This document shows, one piece after another, positions 1-7,578 of a DNA stretch of 22,334 nt (positions are counted from its first letter, which is position 1; each line of letters opens with the position of its first letter). A program made the position numbers and the translations under genes. Origin of the DNA: Miltoncostaeaceae bacterium (lineage in GTDB: Bacteria; Actinomycetota; Thermoleophilia; Miltoncostaeales; Miltoncostaeaceae); NCBI GenBank assembly GCA_030598075.1, contig JAUVQP010000004.1, positions 1 through 22,334 on the forward strand. The letters run 5' to 3'. The notes below the pieces were generated by a model. It did not search any database and was not told the DNA's origin. It saw only the letters and a program-made list of their open reading frames with translations.

Positions 1-268
1 AGACGCCCAACGTCGTCGCATCGTCCATGCCTCCTAGCCACCGACACTAGAGGGGTCGGGCCTCGGAAGTCCATCCCCGGCCGCATCCGTCTTACGCACC
101 GCAGCCACTCCTAGAGTGCTGATTCCACGGCGGCCGGCGCTATGAAGTGGCTCCTCTCCGCGCCGACGGGCCCTGCGGGCCCGCAGGCGGCCGCGACCCG
201 GCCGGACAACCTGTGAGAACCCTCGTGCTCCCAGATCGGCGGGGAGCCAACTCGCCCGGCGCTCCGCG
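1..268. other. Left-edge stretch without a recognisable gene
   Basis: I translated the plus frames and found nothing that resembles the missing front part of the recombinase relic that follows; all three are broken by stops. A perfect 14-bp palindrome (CTGCGGGCCCGCAG) lies at 173-186. On the minus strand an AGGAGG at about 30-36 is followed, with 8 nt spacing, by an ATG at 21-19, so a minus-strand gene could begin here and leave the window. Only about 7 codons are visible, too few to call. No tRNA-like sequence, such as a T-loop motif, was seen that could serve as an integration target. Confidence 0.4.
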
Positions 269-604
269 ATGCGATTTTCCAGGGTGAACTGGCCACACAA
301 GGAATGCGGGGGGATACCCCGCTCCCGAATGGGCGTGAAAACCGCTGGGGCGCTCGAGGATCGAGTTCCCGACAAGCGCATCCTGCCGTACACCGGCCCG
401 GCCTTGCGCGACGCCCTGCGGCGGACACAGCGCGACCTCGGCGTGCGGAACTGGAGCCCGTACCAGCTTCGGCACCGCCGGATCAGCGTGTGGCACCGCG
501 AGGGCATCCCGTTCGTGGAGATCGCCCACCGCGTCGGGCACTCCCGAACGAGCCTCACCGCCGACGTTTACAGCCATGTCCTCGTGGACGACGAGGGCCA
601 ATGA
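269..604 (+). pseudogene. Tyrosine recombinase (phage-type integrase) C-terminal remnant
   Basis: The 111-residue reading frame matches the C-terminal half of the catalytic domain of tyrosine recombinases, which cut and rejoin DNA through a tyrosine. Visible landmarks are the box II segment SPYQLRHRRIS (residues 63-73, Arg68), VGHSRTSLTADVYSHVL (89-105) with His91, and the nucleophile Tyr101. The first His of the HxxR box is Tyr65. The N-terminal core-binding domain and the box I arginine are absent, and the same frame upstream gives no integrase-like sequence. The segment between residues 30 and 42 is short for the family, suggesting an internal deletion. The ATG at 269 is only the first available and need not be a real start. 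It is the only gene-like plus-strand feature in the window. A working short recombinase is unlikely. Confidence 0.75.
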
Positions 605-614
605 TGTCATCGCG

Positions 615-638
615 GTGGTTGCACCCGCGGTTGCACCG
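615..638. repeat. Tandem 12-bp direct repeat downstream of the integrase remnant
   Basis: Two adjacent 12-mers, gtggttgcaccc (615-626) and gcggttgcaccg (627-638), agree at 10 of 12 positions and share the core GGTTGCACC. They begin 10 bp after the stop codon of the recombinase relic. Arm-type sites of integrative elements often lie beside the integrase gene, so this could be part of an old attachment site, but two copies of a short repeat are weak evidence. The rest of 605-741 shows no gene. Confidence 0.35.
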
Positions 639-741
639 ACCAATGAAAAGAGTTGGTATGCAGGGACGAGTGCTTTCGGCGACGAAACCGCCGTGGTCGA
701 CCGCGCGTCGGCCCTGGCAGTACCCGGTCTCGGCAAGCGCC

Positions 742-754
742 GCTCGGGCCGAGC
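742..754 (-). terminator. Short GC hairpin just after the Nudix gene
   Basis: GCTCG-GGC-CGAGC forms a 5-bp stem with a 3-nt loop and begins 11 nt beyond the Nudix stop codon, at the end of the long minus-strand gene run. There is no T-tract after it, so an intrinsic terminator is only a possibility. Confidence 0.25.
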
Positions 755-765
755 TTCACACGCCG

Positions 766-1299
766 TCAGATGCCGTGCATACGGGCGAGGCGCAGAAGCC
801 CGACGAGGCTCTTGGCGTCCTCGACCTCCCGCTCCACGAGCCGCGGTAGGTCGCTGAATGGACGGCGCTCGACCTCGATCGCCTCCTCCGCGCTCGCGGT
901 CGTCGGGACCTCGGTGAGGTCGGTGGCGAGGAAGCAGTGGATGTACTCGGTGATGATCGCCGGGGCCGTGTAGAAGCCGCCGAGATCCCGCCACGCGGCC
1001 GCCGTGCGGCCGACCTCCTCCCGCAACTCGCGCTTTGCGGCCTCGAGCGGAACTTCCCCCGCCACGTCCAGCTTTCCGGCAGGAAGCTCGAGCGTGTAGC
1101 GTTCCACCGCCTCGCGCGGCTGGCGGACCAGCAGCACGTGCTCGTCCTCCACCGGCACCATGACGACGGCGCCGGGATGGTCCATGACCTCGCGGTCGAC
1201 CTCCATGCCGTCGGGGCGCCGGTAGCGTGACTCGCGGAGGTTGACGATCCTGCCCTCGTAGATCGGGCGAGAGCGGATGGGCGGATCGAGCTCCCTCAC
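766..1299 (-). CDS. Nudix hydrolase, ADP-ribose pyrophosphatase type
   Basis: This 177-residue protein probably hydrolyses ADP-ribose or a similar nucleoside diphosphate sugar to AMP and a sugar phosphate in the cytoplasm. The Nudix box spans about residues 75-97 (GKLDVAGE, then REL-REEVG). It has one more residue than the strict GX5E pattern, which is also usual in actinobacterial ADP-ribose pyrophosphatases. The preceding ELPAG and an N-terminal beta-rich segment fit the ADPRase subfamily. The GTG start at 1299 overlaps the TGA of the M20 peptidase gene (GTGA), which fixes the start and implies translational coupling. A Nudix gene after pyrG is also found in mycobacteria (the Rv1700 position). 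The exact substrate cannot be read from the sequence. Confidence 0.9.
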   Translation of the reverse strand: MRELDPPIRSRPIYEGRIVNLRESRYRRPDGMEVDREVMDHPGAVVMVPVEDEHVLLVRQPREAVERYTLELPAGKLDVAGEVPLEAAKRELREEVGRTAAAWRDLGGFYTAPAIITEYIHCFLATDLTEVPTTASAEEAIEVERRPFSDLPRLVEREVEDAKSLVGLLRLARMHGI

Positions 1300-2435
1300 C
1301 GCATCTCGGCCGCGGCGGCGATGAGGCCCAGGGTGACGTCGACGACGCGCTCCAAGTCGACCACCGCAACGCTCTCCGAGGGCGTGTGGATGTTCGCCAT
1401 GCCGTTGCAGAGGTTGACCGCCGGAAAGCCGTTCTTGATGAGCGCGTTGACGTCCGAGCCGCCGCCGGTGCTCACCGTTCTGCCCTCGTGCCCGAGCCGC
1501 GCGAGCACCTCCAGAGCCAGCGCGACATGCGGCTCGTCGGGATCGAGCCGGTAGCTGGAGAACTTGCTGTCGACTCGCGCCTCGAGGTCGACGCCGGCCT
1601 CGCTGGCTGCCCAGGTCAGCGCGTCGAGGGCGGCCGTGACCTGGGTGGCGAGCGTGGCGGGGTCGTGGCTGCGCAGCTCCGCGGTGACCTCGCACCGCTC
1701 GGCGACGACGTTGGTGGCGCTGCCGCCCCGGAGCGTCCCGACGTTCGCGGTCGTCTCGGCGTCGATACGGCCGTGGGGCATGCGCCCGACCGCGCGGCCG
1801 GCGGCGACCACGGCGCTGCGCCCGAGCTCGGGCTCGATGCCGGCATGAGCCGCATGCCCGATGAAGACGGCATCGATCGAGCGGAACGAGGGCGCGGCGG
1901 TGACCACGTCGCCCACGGGGCCGGTGTGGTCGTAGACGAAGCCGAAGCGCGACTCGAGGACGCTGGGGTCGAACGCCGCGGCGCCCAGCTGCCCGACCTC
2001 CTCGCACGGCGTGAAGAGCAGCTCGACGCCGGCGTGCGGGCGCTGCTCGCTCCGCACGACGTCCATCGCGGTCAGGAGCGCTGCGACAGCCGCCTTGTTG
2101 TCGCCGCCGAGAATCGTGGGCAGCCGATTCGTGAGGGCCCCGTCGACGACCTCCACCTCGATGGGCCCCGCGTTCGGCACCGTGTCGAGGTGAGCGCAGA
2201 ACAGGATCGGGATGCCGTCCTCGGCGGTGGGCGGAAACCGCGCGAGGATATTGCCGCACCCCGCGGGAAGCCGTTCGGCCGCGTCATCCTCGGTCACCTC
2301 GGCTCCGAGGCGGGACAGCTCCTCGCGGACCGCCGCCGCGACCGCCCCCTCGTCGCGCGAGGGCGATGGGATCTCGCAGAGCCGCGCTGTCAGGCGCGCG
2401 ACGGGCGGAAGGTCGCGGAGGCGTCCGGCCGTCAC
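1296..2435 (-). CDS. M20-family metallopeptidase, PepT-like
   Basis: A 379-residue zinc aminopeptidase or deacylase of the M20 family, closest in motif style to the tripeptidase-like (PepT) branch. Metal and catalytic motifs are complete: AHLDTVP (His82, Asp84), LGGDNKAAVAAL (Asp112, the bridging ligand), TPCEEVG (general base Glu145 and Glu146), a dimerisation-domain motif GHAAHAG, and a final metal His350 in NIHTPSE. It is probably cytoplasmic, since no signal peptide is visible. The GTG start at 2435 overlaps the pyrG stop (GTGA), and its own stop overlaps the Nudix start. A short-peptide dipeptidase/tripeptidase role is a family-level inference; other M20 members act on N-acyl amino acids. 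This gene is not part of the commonly conserved pyrG-Nudix pair and looks inserted between them. Confidence 0.85.
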   Translation of the reverse strand: MTAGRLRDLPPVARLTARLCEIPSPSRDEGAVAAAVREELSRLGAEVTEDDAAERLPAGCGNILARFPPTAEDGIPILFCAHLDTVPNAGPIEVEVVDGALTNRLPTILGGDNKAAVAALLTAMDVVRSEQRPHAGVELLFTPCEEVGQLGAAAFDPSVLESRFGFVYDHTGPVGDVVTAAPSFRSIDAVFIGHAAHAGIEPELGRSAVVAAGRAVGRMPHGRIDAETTANVGTLRGGSATNVVAERCEVTAELRSHDPATLATQVTAALDALTWAASEAGVDLEARVDSKFSSYRLDPDEPHVALALEVLARLGHEGRTVSTGGGSDVNALIKNGFPAVNLCNGMANIHTPSESVAVVDLERVVDVTLGLIAAAAEMR

Positions 2436-4072
2436 ACGCCGACCGAGGCCGAGCCCGTCGCCGCGCGCTCACAGCGGGCCACGACCGCCCCCACGAACTC
2501 GCGGAACAGCGGCTGCGGACGCGTGGGCCGGCTGGTGAACTCGGGGTGGAACTGCGACGCCACGAACCACGGGTGGTCACGAAGCTCGACGATCTCGATG
2601 AGGCGCCCGTCCGGGGTGGTGCCGCTGGCGATGAGACCGTGGCTCTCGAGACGCGGCCGCAACGCGGGGTTGACCTCGTAGCGGTGACGATGCCGCTCGT
2701 AGATGACCGCCTCGTCGCCGTACGCCGCTCGCGCCGCGGTGCCGGGAACAAGGTGCACGGGGTCCGCTCCGAGGCGCATGGTGCCCCCGCGCTCCTCGAT
2801 GGCCTGCTGCTCGGGAAGCAGGTCGATGACGGGGAACGGAGTCTCCAGGTCGAACTCGCTCGAGTTGGCCCCCGCCATTCCGGCGACGTGGCGCGCGAAC
2901 TCGACGACCGCGACCTGCATTCCCAGGCAGATGCCGAGATACGGGATCTCGTTCTCGCGGGCATAGCGCGCCGCGGCGATCTTCCCCTCGATCCCCCGCC
3001 CGCCGAACCCGCCCGGCACCAGGATCCCGTCGGCGTCCCCGAGCGCGGCGGCCATGTTGGGCGACTCTGCGTCGACCCAGTCGATCTCGACCTCTGCCGC
3101 GTGATGGATGGCGGAGTGCTTGAGCGCCTCGACGACGGACAGGTACGCGTCGTGGAGCTGCACGTACTTGCCCACGAGCGCGATGTGGACCGTCCGTTCG
3201 CACGCGTGAATGCGCTCCACGAGATCGCGCCACGGCCCGAGCTCCGGCGGGCCGGTGGCCACGCCCAGCCTGCGCAGCACTACCTCGTCGAAGCGCTCCT
3301 GCTCGAACAGCAACGGCACCTCGTAGATGTCGCCGGCGTCGACGGCCGAGATGACCGCCCGCTCCTCGATGCCCCCGTGGAGGGCGATCTTCTTGCGGAT
3401 GGCGTCGGTCAGAGGCCGATCGGAGCGCAGCACGAGAACGTCGGGCTCGATGCCGATCCGGCGCAGCTCCTGCACCGAGTGTTGCGTGGTCTTGGTCTTG
3501 AGCTCCCCCACGGACTCGAGGAACGGCACCAGGGTGACGTGCACGAAGGCCACCCGGTCCCTGCCGACGTCGTTGCGCAGCTGCCGAATCGCCTCGAGGA
3601 ACGGCAGCGACTCGATGTCGCCGACCGTTCCCCCGATCTCCACGATGATCACCTGAGCGCCCGACGACGCGCCGGCCTGGTGAATGCGTCGCTTGATCTC
3701 GTCGGTGATGTGCGGGATGACCTGCACCGTGGCGCCGAGGAAGTCCCCCCTGCGCTCGCGCTTGATCACCGTCTCGTAGACCGATCCGGTGGTGACGTTG
3801 CTGACGCTCGTGAGGTTCTCGTCGGTGAAGCGCTCGTAGTGCCCGAGGTCCAGATCGGTCTCGGCGCCGTCGCGCGTGACGTAGACCTCGCCGTGCTGGA
3901 AGGGGCTCATGGTGCCCGGATCGACGTTGATGTAGGGGTCGCACTTCTGGAACGACACCGTGACACCGCGCGCCTTCAGCAACGTTCCGAGCGACGCCGC
4001 CGTGATCCCCTTGCCGAGCCCCGAGACCACGCCTCCCGTGACGAACACGAACCGAACGTCTTCGTCGATCAC
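2432..4072 (-). CDS. pyrG: CTP synthase
   Basis: CTP synthase makes CTP from UTP, ATP and glutamine, the last step of pyrimidine nucleotide synthesis. The N-terminal amidoligase domain carries the P-loop VTGGVVSGLGKG, DPYINVDPGTMSP and ETDLDLGHYERF. The C-terminal class I glutamine amidotransferase domain carries the nucleophile Cys in GICLGMQ and the His/Glu pair in QFHPEF. I chose the GTG at 4072 (MIDEDVRFVFVTGG), giving 546 residues, the normal family length. It has GGGAGAGG just upstream and leaves 64 bp to recN. The reading frame stays open to 4186, but that longer form would overlap recN and add an unconserved Arg-rich head. Confidence 0.97.
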   Translation of the reverse strand: MIDEDVRFVFVTGGVVSGLGKGITAASLGTLLKARGVTVSFQKCDPYINVDPGTMSPFQHGEVYVTRDGAETDLDLGHYERFTDENLTSVSNVTTGSVYETVIKRERRGDFLGATVQVIPHITDEIKRRIHQAGASSGAQVIIVEIGGTVGDIESLPFLEAIRQLRNDVGRDRVAFVHVTLVPFLESVGELKTKTTQHSVQELRRIGIEPDVLVLRSDRPLTDAIRKKIALHGGIEERAVISAVDAGDIYEVPLLFEQERFDEVVLRRLGVATGPPELGPWRDLVERIHACERTVHIALVGKYVQLHDAYLSVVEALKHSAIHHAAEVEIDWVDAESPNMAAALGDADGILVPGGFGGRGIEGKIAAARYARENEIPYLGICLGMQVAVVEFARHVAGMAGANSSEFDLETPFPVIDLLPEQQAIEERGGTMRLGADPVHLVPGTAARAAYGDEAVIYERHRHRYEVNPALRPRLESHGLIASGTTPDGRLIEIVELRDHPWFVASQFHPEFTSRPTRPQPLFREFVGAVVARCERAATGSASVGV

Positions 4073-4136
4073 ACGCCTCTCCCGATGGCCGGCTTCGTCC
4101 GGGAAGGATAGCCCGCGTCCCGGTCGGCCCGCGAGC

Positions 4137-5822
4137 TCACCGACGCGGTCGGGCGAGCAGCTCCTCGGCGTGGCGGCGCGCGACATCGTCGCCCGCCGCG
4201 GCGCCCAGCATGCGGCAGATCTCGTCGACGAGGGCGTCGCCCTCGATCCGCTCGATCGCCGAGGCCGCCGCGCCCTCCTCCTCTCCCTTCTCGACGCGAT
4301 AGTTGGCGTCCGCGATGACCGCCACTTGGGGAAGGTGGGTGATCACCAGCGCCTGGGAGCCGGTCGCCAGCCGAGCGAGCCGAGCGCTGACGGCGGTCGC
4401 GGTCGTCCCCCCGATCCCCGCGTCGACCTCGTCGAAGACCCATGCCGGCCCGCCGGCGCCGGACCCGACCGCGTGAAGCGCCAGGAGCACGCGTGAGAGC
4501 TCTCCGCCGGACGCGGCATCCGCGAGCGGGGCCGCGGGCAGGCCCACGTTCGCGCGCAACCAAATGTCGCAACGCTCCTTGGGGGGGTCGGCATCGTCGG
4601 CGGACAGCCGCACGTCGAGCTCGGCGTCGGGCATCGCCAGGTCCACGAGCTCGGCGGCCACGGCGGAGGCGAGGCGGGGGGCGGCCCCGGCGCGTTTGGC
4701 CCGGAGCGCCCCGGCCACCTCGCGCGCATCCCGGAGCAGCTCGTCGCGCTCCGCCACGACTCGCTCCTCGGACTCGCCGGACCCACCGAGCGTGGCGAGG
4801 GCGACGCGCGCCGCGTCGAGCCGCGCGAGCACCGCTTCGGTGCTGCCGCCGTAGCGTCGTTCGAGACGCGCGTAGACGCCAAGGCGCTCCTCGATGGCCT
4901 CCAGGCGACCCGGCTGCGCGTCGAGGTCCGCCAGGTAGCGTCCGAGAGTGAGCCCCACCTCGGCCAGCGCCGCCTGGGCGCCCGCCAGCTCGTCGACCAC
5001 GGGCGCGAGGCCGGGGTCGAGACCCGCCAGCGGCTCGACGGCGCGGGTGGCTTGCCCGATCGCCACGACCGCCCCGGCGTCGCCGGTCTCCGACGCGAGG
5101 GCCTCCCGGGCAGCGGCCACTCCCCCGGCGAGCTGGTCGGCGTGGCGTAGACGCTCGCGCTCGGCGTGCAGGTCAGCCCGCTCGCCCGGATCCAACGCCG
5201 CCGCGCCCACCTCCTCGACGAGGGCCTCGAGCTCGCCCCGCTCCCGCTCGACGGCCTCCCGACCGGCCCGCAGCGCCTCGACTTCCCGGTCCGCCCGCGC
5301 GAGGCGCCTGCGCAAGCCGCTCAGCCGACGGCCGGCCACGACCGCGTCGGGGCCCGCGAAGGCGTCGAGAGCCTCCAACTGGGCGCCGGGCCCCGTCATG
5401 CGCCGAGCGTCGCCCTGCGCCGAGAACCGGACGAGAGCGCCCACGAGCGCCGCGACGGCGTCGCGACCCACCGCATGGCCGTCGACGAGGGCCCGTGAGC
5501 GCCCAGAGGCCGGCACGCGACGGGAGACCACGACCTCGCGCTCGTCGTCGACCAGCTCTCGGAGGGCGAGGGCCGGGTCGTTCAGATCGAGGGTGTCCCA
5601 GAAGCCCTCCGGCGGCGTGAGCACCCCTTCGACGACCGCGGCGCGCGCGCCGGCCCGCACGGCGCCGCGGTCCGCGGGAGCTCCGGCGAGAAGGCCCAGC
5701 GCCCGCGCGAGCACCGTCTTTCCGGCACCCGTCTCGCCCGTGATGGCGGTGAGGCCCGGGGGAAACTCCAGCTCGGCCCGGCGGATGACGGCAAGGTCGC
5801 GGATGGACAGCGCGACGAGCAT
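4137..5822 (-). CDS. recN: DNA repair protein RecN
   Basis: RecN is an SMC-like ATPase that binds DNA ends and supports recombinational repair of double-strand breaks. The 561 residues show the Walker A motif GETGAGKT at residues 29-36, a long central coiled-coil region rich in Ala, Arg and Glu, the ABC signature SGGELSRVLLALH, the Walker B segment WVFDEVDAGIGG and the following switch His in VITHLPQVAVIAD. Length and domain order are normal for RecN. The ATG at 5822 lies 27 nt after the nadK stop. The tlyA-nadK-recN order is shared with mycobacteria and supports the assignment. Confidence 0.96.
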   Translation of the reverse strand: MLVALSIRDLAVIRRAELEFPPGLTAITGETGAGKTVLARALGLLAGAPADRGAVRAGARAAVVEGVLTPPEGFWDTLDLNDPALALRELVDDEREVVVSRRVPASGRSRALVDGHAVGRDAVAALVGALVRFSAQGDARRMTGPGAQLEALDAFAGPDAVVAGRRLSGLRRRLARADREVEALRAGREAVERERGELEALVEEVGAAALDPGERADLHAERERLRHADQLAGGVAAAREALASETGDAGAVVAIGQATRAVEPLAGLDPGLAPVVDELAGAQAALAEVGLTLGRYLADLDAQPGRLEAIEERLGVYARLERRYGGSTEAVLARLDAARVALATLGGSGESEERVVAERDELLRDAREVAGALRAKRAGAAPRLASAVAAELVDLAMPDAELDVRLSADDADPPKERCDIWLRANVGLPAAPLADAASGGELSRVLLALHAVGSGAGGPAWVFDEVDAGIGGTTATAVSARLARLATGSQALVITHLPQVAVIADANYRVEKGEEEGAAASAIERIEGDALVDEICRMLGAAAGDDVARRHAEELLARPRR

Positions 5823-5849
5823 TCCGCTACGGGCGTGGTCGGGCGGGCA

Positions 5850-6743
5850 TCACGTCGAGACGGGGCGGCCGAACTTCTCGCGGTAACGGCGAAAGAAAGA
5901 CGCCTCCGGGAAGATGCCCAGGTGCACGCCAGGCCCCGTGAGGGTGATGGTCGTGGATTGCCCGGGGCGTAGCGCGCCGACGAGCTGACCGTCGGACAGC
6001 ATGTCGCATTTGTCGACGACCGAGGTGTTGGTGACCGTCAGCGACTCCTCCGCGCCGATGACCAGGGGTCGCGTGTCGAGGTGGTGCGCGGCGATGAACG
6101 AGACCACGAAGCACGGGACGCGCCAGCTGACGGTGGGCCCGCCGGCCGCGAGGTTGTAGGCCGTGGAGCCCACGGGAGTCGAGCACACGAGGCCATCGCA
6201 GCGGAGCGTGGCGACCGGCTCGCCGTCGACCGCGTAGGTCATGTCCGCGATGCGCGCCTCGCCGCCCCGCAGGAGCGCTAGGTCGTTGACGGAGTCGATC
6301 CGCCCTTCGCTCCACTCGGCGCGCAAGGAGGGCAGCGTCAAGATCGTGTACTCGCCGCGGAGGGCGCGGCGGAGCCCCTGCTCGACGTCGTCGCGCTCGA
6401 TCGAGGCGAGAAAGCCCACGCGCCCGAAGTTGATGCCCATGATCGCGGCCCCCGACGCGGCCTCCCGAGAGAGAGCCCGCAGGAGGCTGCCATCCCCTCC
6501 GAGGACGAGGATCAGGTCCTCCCCACCCGGACCGAAGGTGGGCGCGGCGTTGGACTGGAACGGCTTGAGCTCGGGATGCTTGATCGTCTCCGCCGCAGAC
6601 ACGATCGGCTCGACGCCCTCCGCCTCGAGGACCCGGAGCACCTCGCGGAGACCCTCCCGGGTGACCTCGGGCGAGCGGTGCGTCAAGAGCAGGACGCGTT
6701 TCGCGGGCGCGAGCCCGGTCTGGGGCCCGGGGTGCCCGGTCAT
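5850..6743 (-). CDS. nadK: NAD kinase
   Basis: NAD kinase phosphorylates NAD to NADP in the cytoplasm. The 297-residue protein has the diagnostic GGDGS motif at residues 82-86 and the second conserved segment CDGLVCSTPVGSTAYNLAAG, with the typical alternation of beta strands and glycine loops around GINFGRVGFL. Two small departures are visible: NDLALLRG where many homologues read NE, and SFIAAHHLDTRP where the common pattern is PIAPHxLxxRP. Neither suggests loss of function. The ATG at 6743 overlaps the tlyA stop (ATGA), which fixes the start. An Ala/Pro-rich head of about 14 residues precedes the first strand. Confidence 0.95.
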   Translation of the reverse strand: MTGHPGPQTGLAPAKRVLLLTHRSPEVTREGLREVLRVLEAEGVEPIVSAAETIKHPELKPFQSNAAPTFGPGGEDLILVLGGDGSLLRALSREAASGAAIMGINFGRVGFLASIERDDVEQGLRRALRGEYTILTLPSLRAEWSEGRIDSVNDLALLRGGEARIADMTYAVDGEPVATLRCDGLVCSTPVGSTAYNLAAGGPTVSWRVPCFVVSFIAAHHLDTRPLVIGAEESLTVTNTSVVDKCDMLSDGQLVGALRPGQSTTITLTGPGVHLGIFPEASFFRRYREKFGRPVST

Positions 6744-7522
6744 GCGATGACCTGGGGGATCGCGTGCTCGATGTCGATCGCTCCGCGCGCCACGCGGCGG
6801 TCGCAGGCGTACAGCACGAGCTCGCGGTTGCCTCGCGGGCCCGCGAGCCGGCTCTCCACCAGCCCGAGGGCGGAGCCTCCCAACTCCTCAAGGGCGCCGG
6901 CGACGCGACGCACGGCATCGGCGCGCAGGCCTGGCTCGCGCACGACGCCGCCGCGGCCGACCGCGTCGCGCCCCACCTCGAACTGCGGCTTGACCAGAAT
7001 CAGCGCGCGCCAGCCCGGCGCGAGACACGACACGACGGCGGGCCAGAGAGTGGCCACGGAGATGAACGCGACGTCGCAGGCGACGAGGTCGGGCGCGTAG
7101 GGAAGGTCATCCGGTCGCAGATGTCGCGCGTTGACGCGCTCCATGACGTGGACCCGGGGGTCGTGGCGGAGCGACCAGTCCAGCTGGCCGTAACCGACGT
7201 CGAGGGCCACGACCTCGGCCGCGCCCCGTTGAATCAGGCAGTCCGTGAAACCACCGGTCGACGCGCCGAGATCCAGGGCCCGGGCCCCCTCGGCCGAGAC
7301 CGACAGATCATCGAGCGCGCCGCACAGCTTCTCGCCGCCTCGCGACACGAACCTCGGCCGCTCCGCAACGACGACGGTGGCGACGTCGCGCACGTCGGCT
7401 CCGGGCTTCCCCGCGCGCTCTCCGTCGACGGTGACCTGCCCCGCCATGACCAGCGCGCGCGCGCGGGATCGCGTGGCGACAAGGCCGCGCTCGACAAGCG
7501 CCACATCCAATCGAGTTCGCAC
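6740..7522 (-). CDS. tlyA: TlyA-family rRNA (cytidine-2'-O)-methyltransferase
   Basis: TlyA enzymes methylate ribose 2'-OH groups of cytidines in rRNA. Members with an N-terminal S4 RNA-binding domain can act on both 16S and 23S rRNA, and their loss gives capreomycin resistance in mycobacteria. Here the S4 domain covers about residues 2-60 (RLDVALVERGLVATRSRARAL, then GQVTVDGE), followed by a FtsJ-like Rossmann domain with the SAM motif DLGASTGGF (84-92), CDVAFIS and LVKPQFE (177-182). The length of 260 residues is typical. The GTG start at 7522 is 56 nt after the dxs stop. Some databases still label this family hemolysin A, an older and probably misleading name. Confidence 0.93.
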   Translation of the reverse strand: MRTRLDVALVERGLVATRSRARALVMAGQVTVDGERAGKPGADVRDVATVVVAERPRFVSRGGEKLCGALDDLSVSAEGARALDLGASTGGFTDCLIQRGAAEVVALDVGYGQLDWSLRHDPRVHVMERVNARHLRPDDLPYAPDLVACDVAFISVATLWPAVVSCLAPGWRALILVKPQFEVGRDAVGRGGVVREPGLRADAVRRVAGALEELGGSALGLVESRLAGPRGNRELVLYACDRRVARGAIDIEHAIPQVIA

Positions 7523-7578
7523 GACGGGGTCGATGATAACCGCGCCACCGGCGCCGATCGAGGTCGGCGCGGGAGCGA

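Noticed and set aside
1..28. Start of a minus-strand gene leaving the left edge (ATG at 21 or 28)
   Set aside because: AGGAGG is present at good spacing for the ATG at 21, but only about 7 codons are visible, so nothing can be identified.
173..186. 14-bp perfect palindrome CTGCGGGCCCGCAG
   Set aside because: All but four bases are G or C and there is no associated gene end or repeat; chance is likely in this composition.
576..857. Plus-strand frame continuing past the integrase stop (VVAPAVAP segment)
   Set aside because: It starts inside the relic in another frame and runs into the antisense of the Nudix gene; the repeated VAP comes only from the 12-bp DNA repeat.
2366..4111. Plus-strand open frame of 581 codons opposite pyrG
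   Set aside because: Mirror of the conserved CTP synthase codons; no recognisable family.
4073..4186. Longer start for pyrG at 4186
   Set aside because: Adds 38 unconserved residues and overlaps recN by 50 nt; the GTG at 4072 gives the normal family length.
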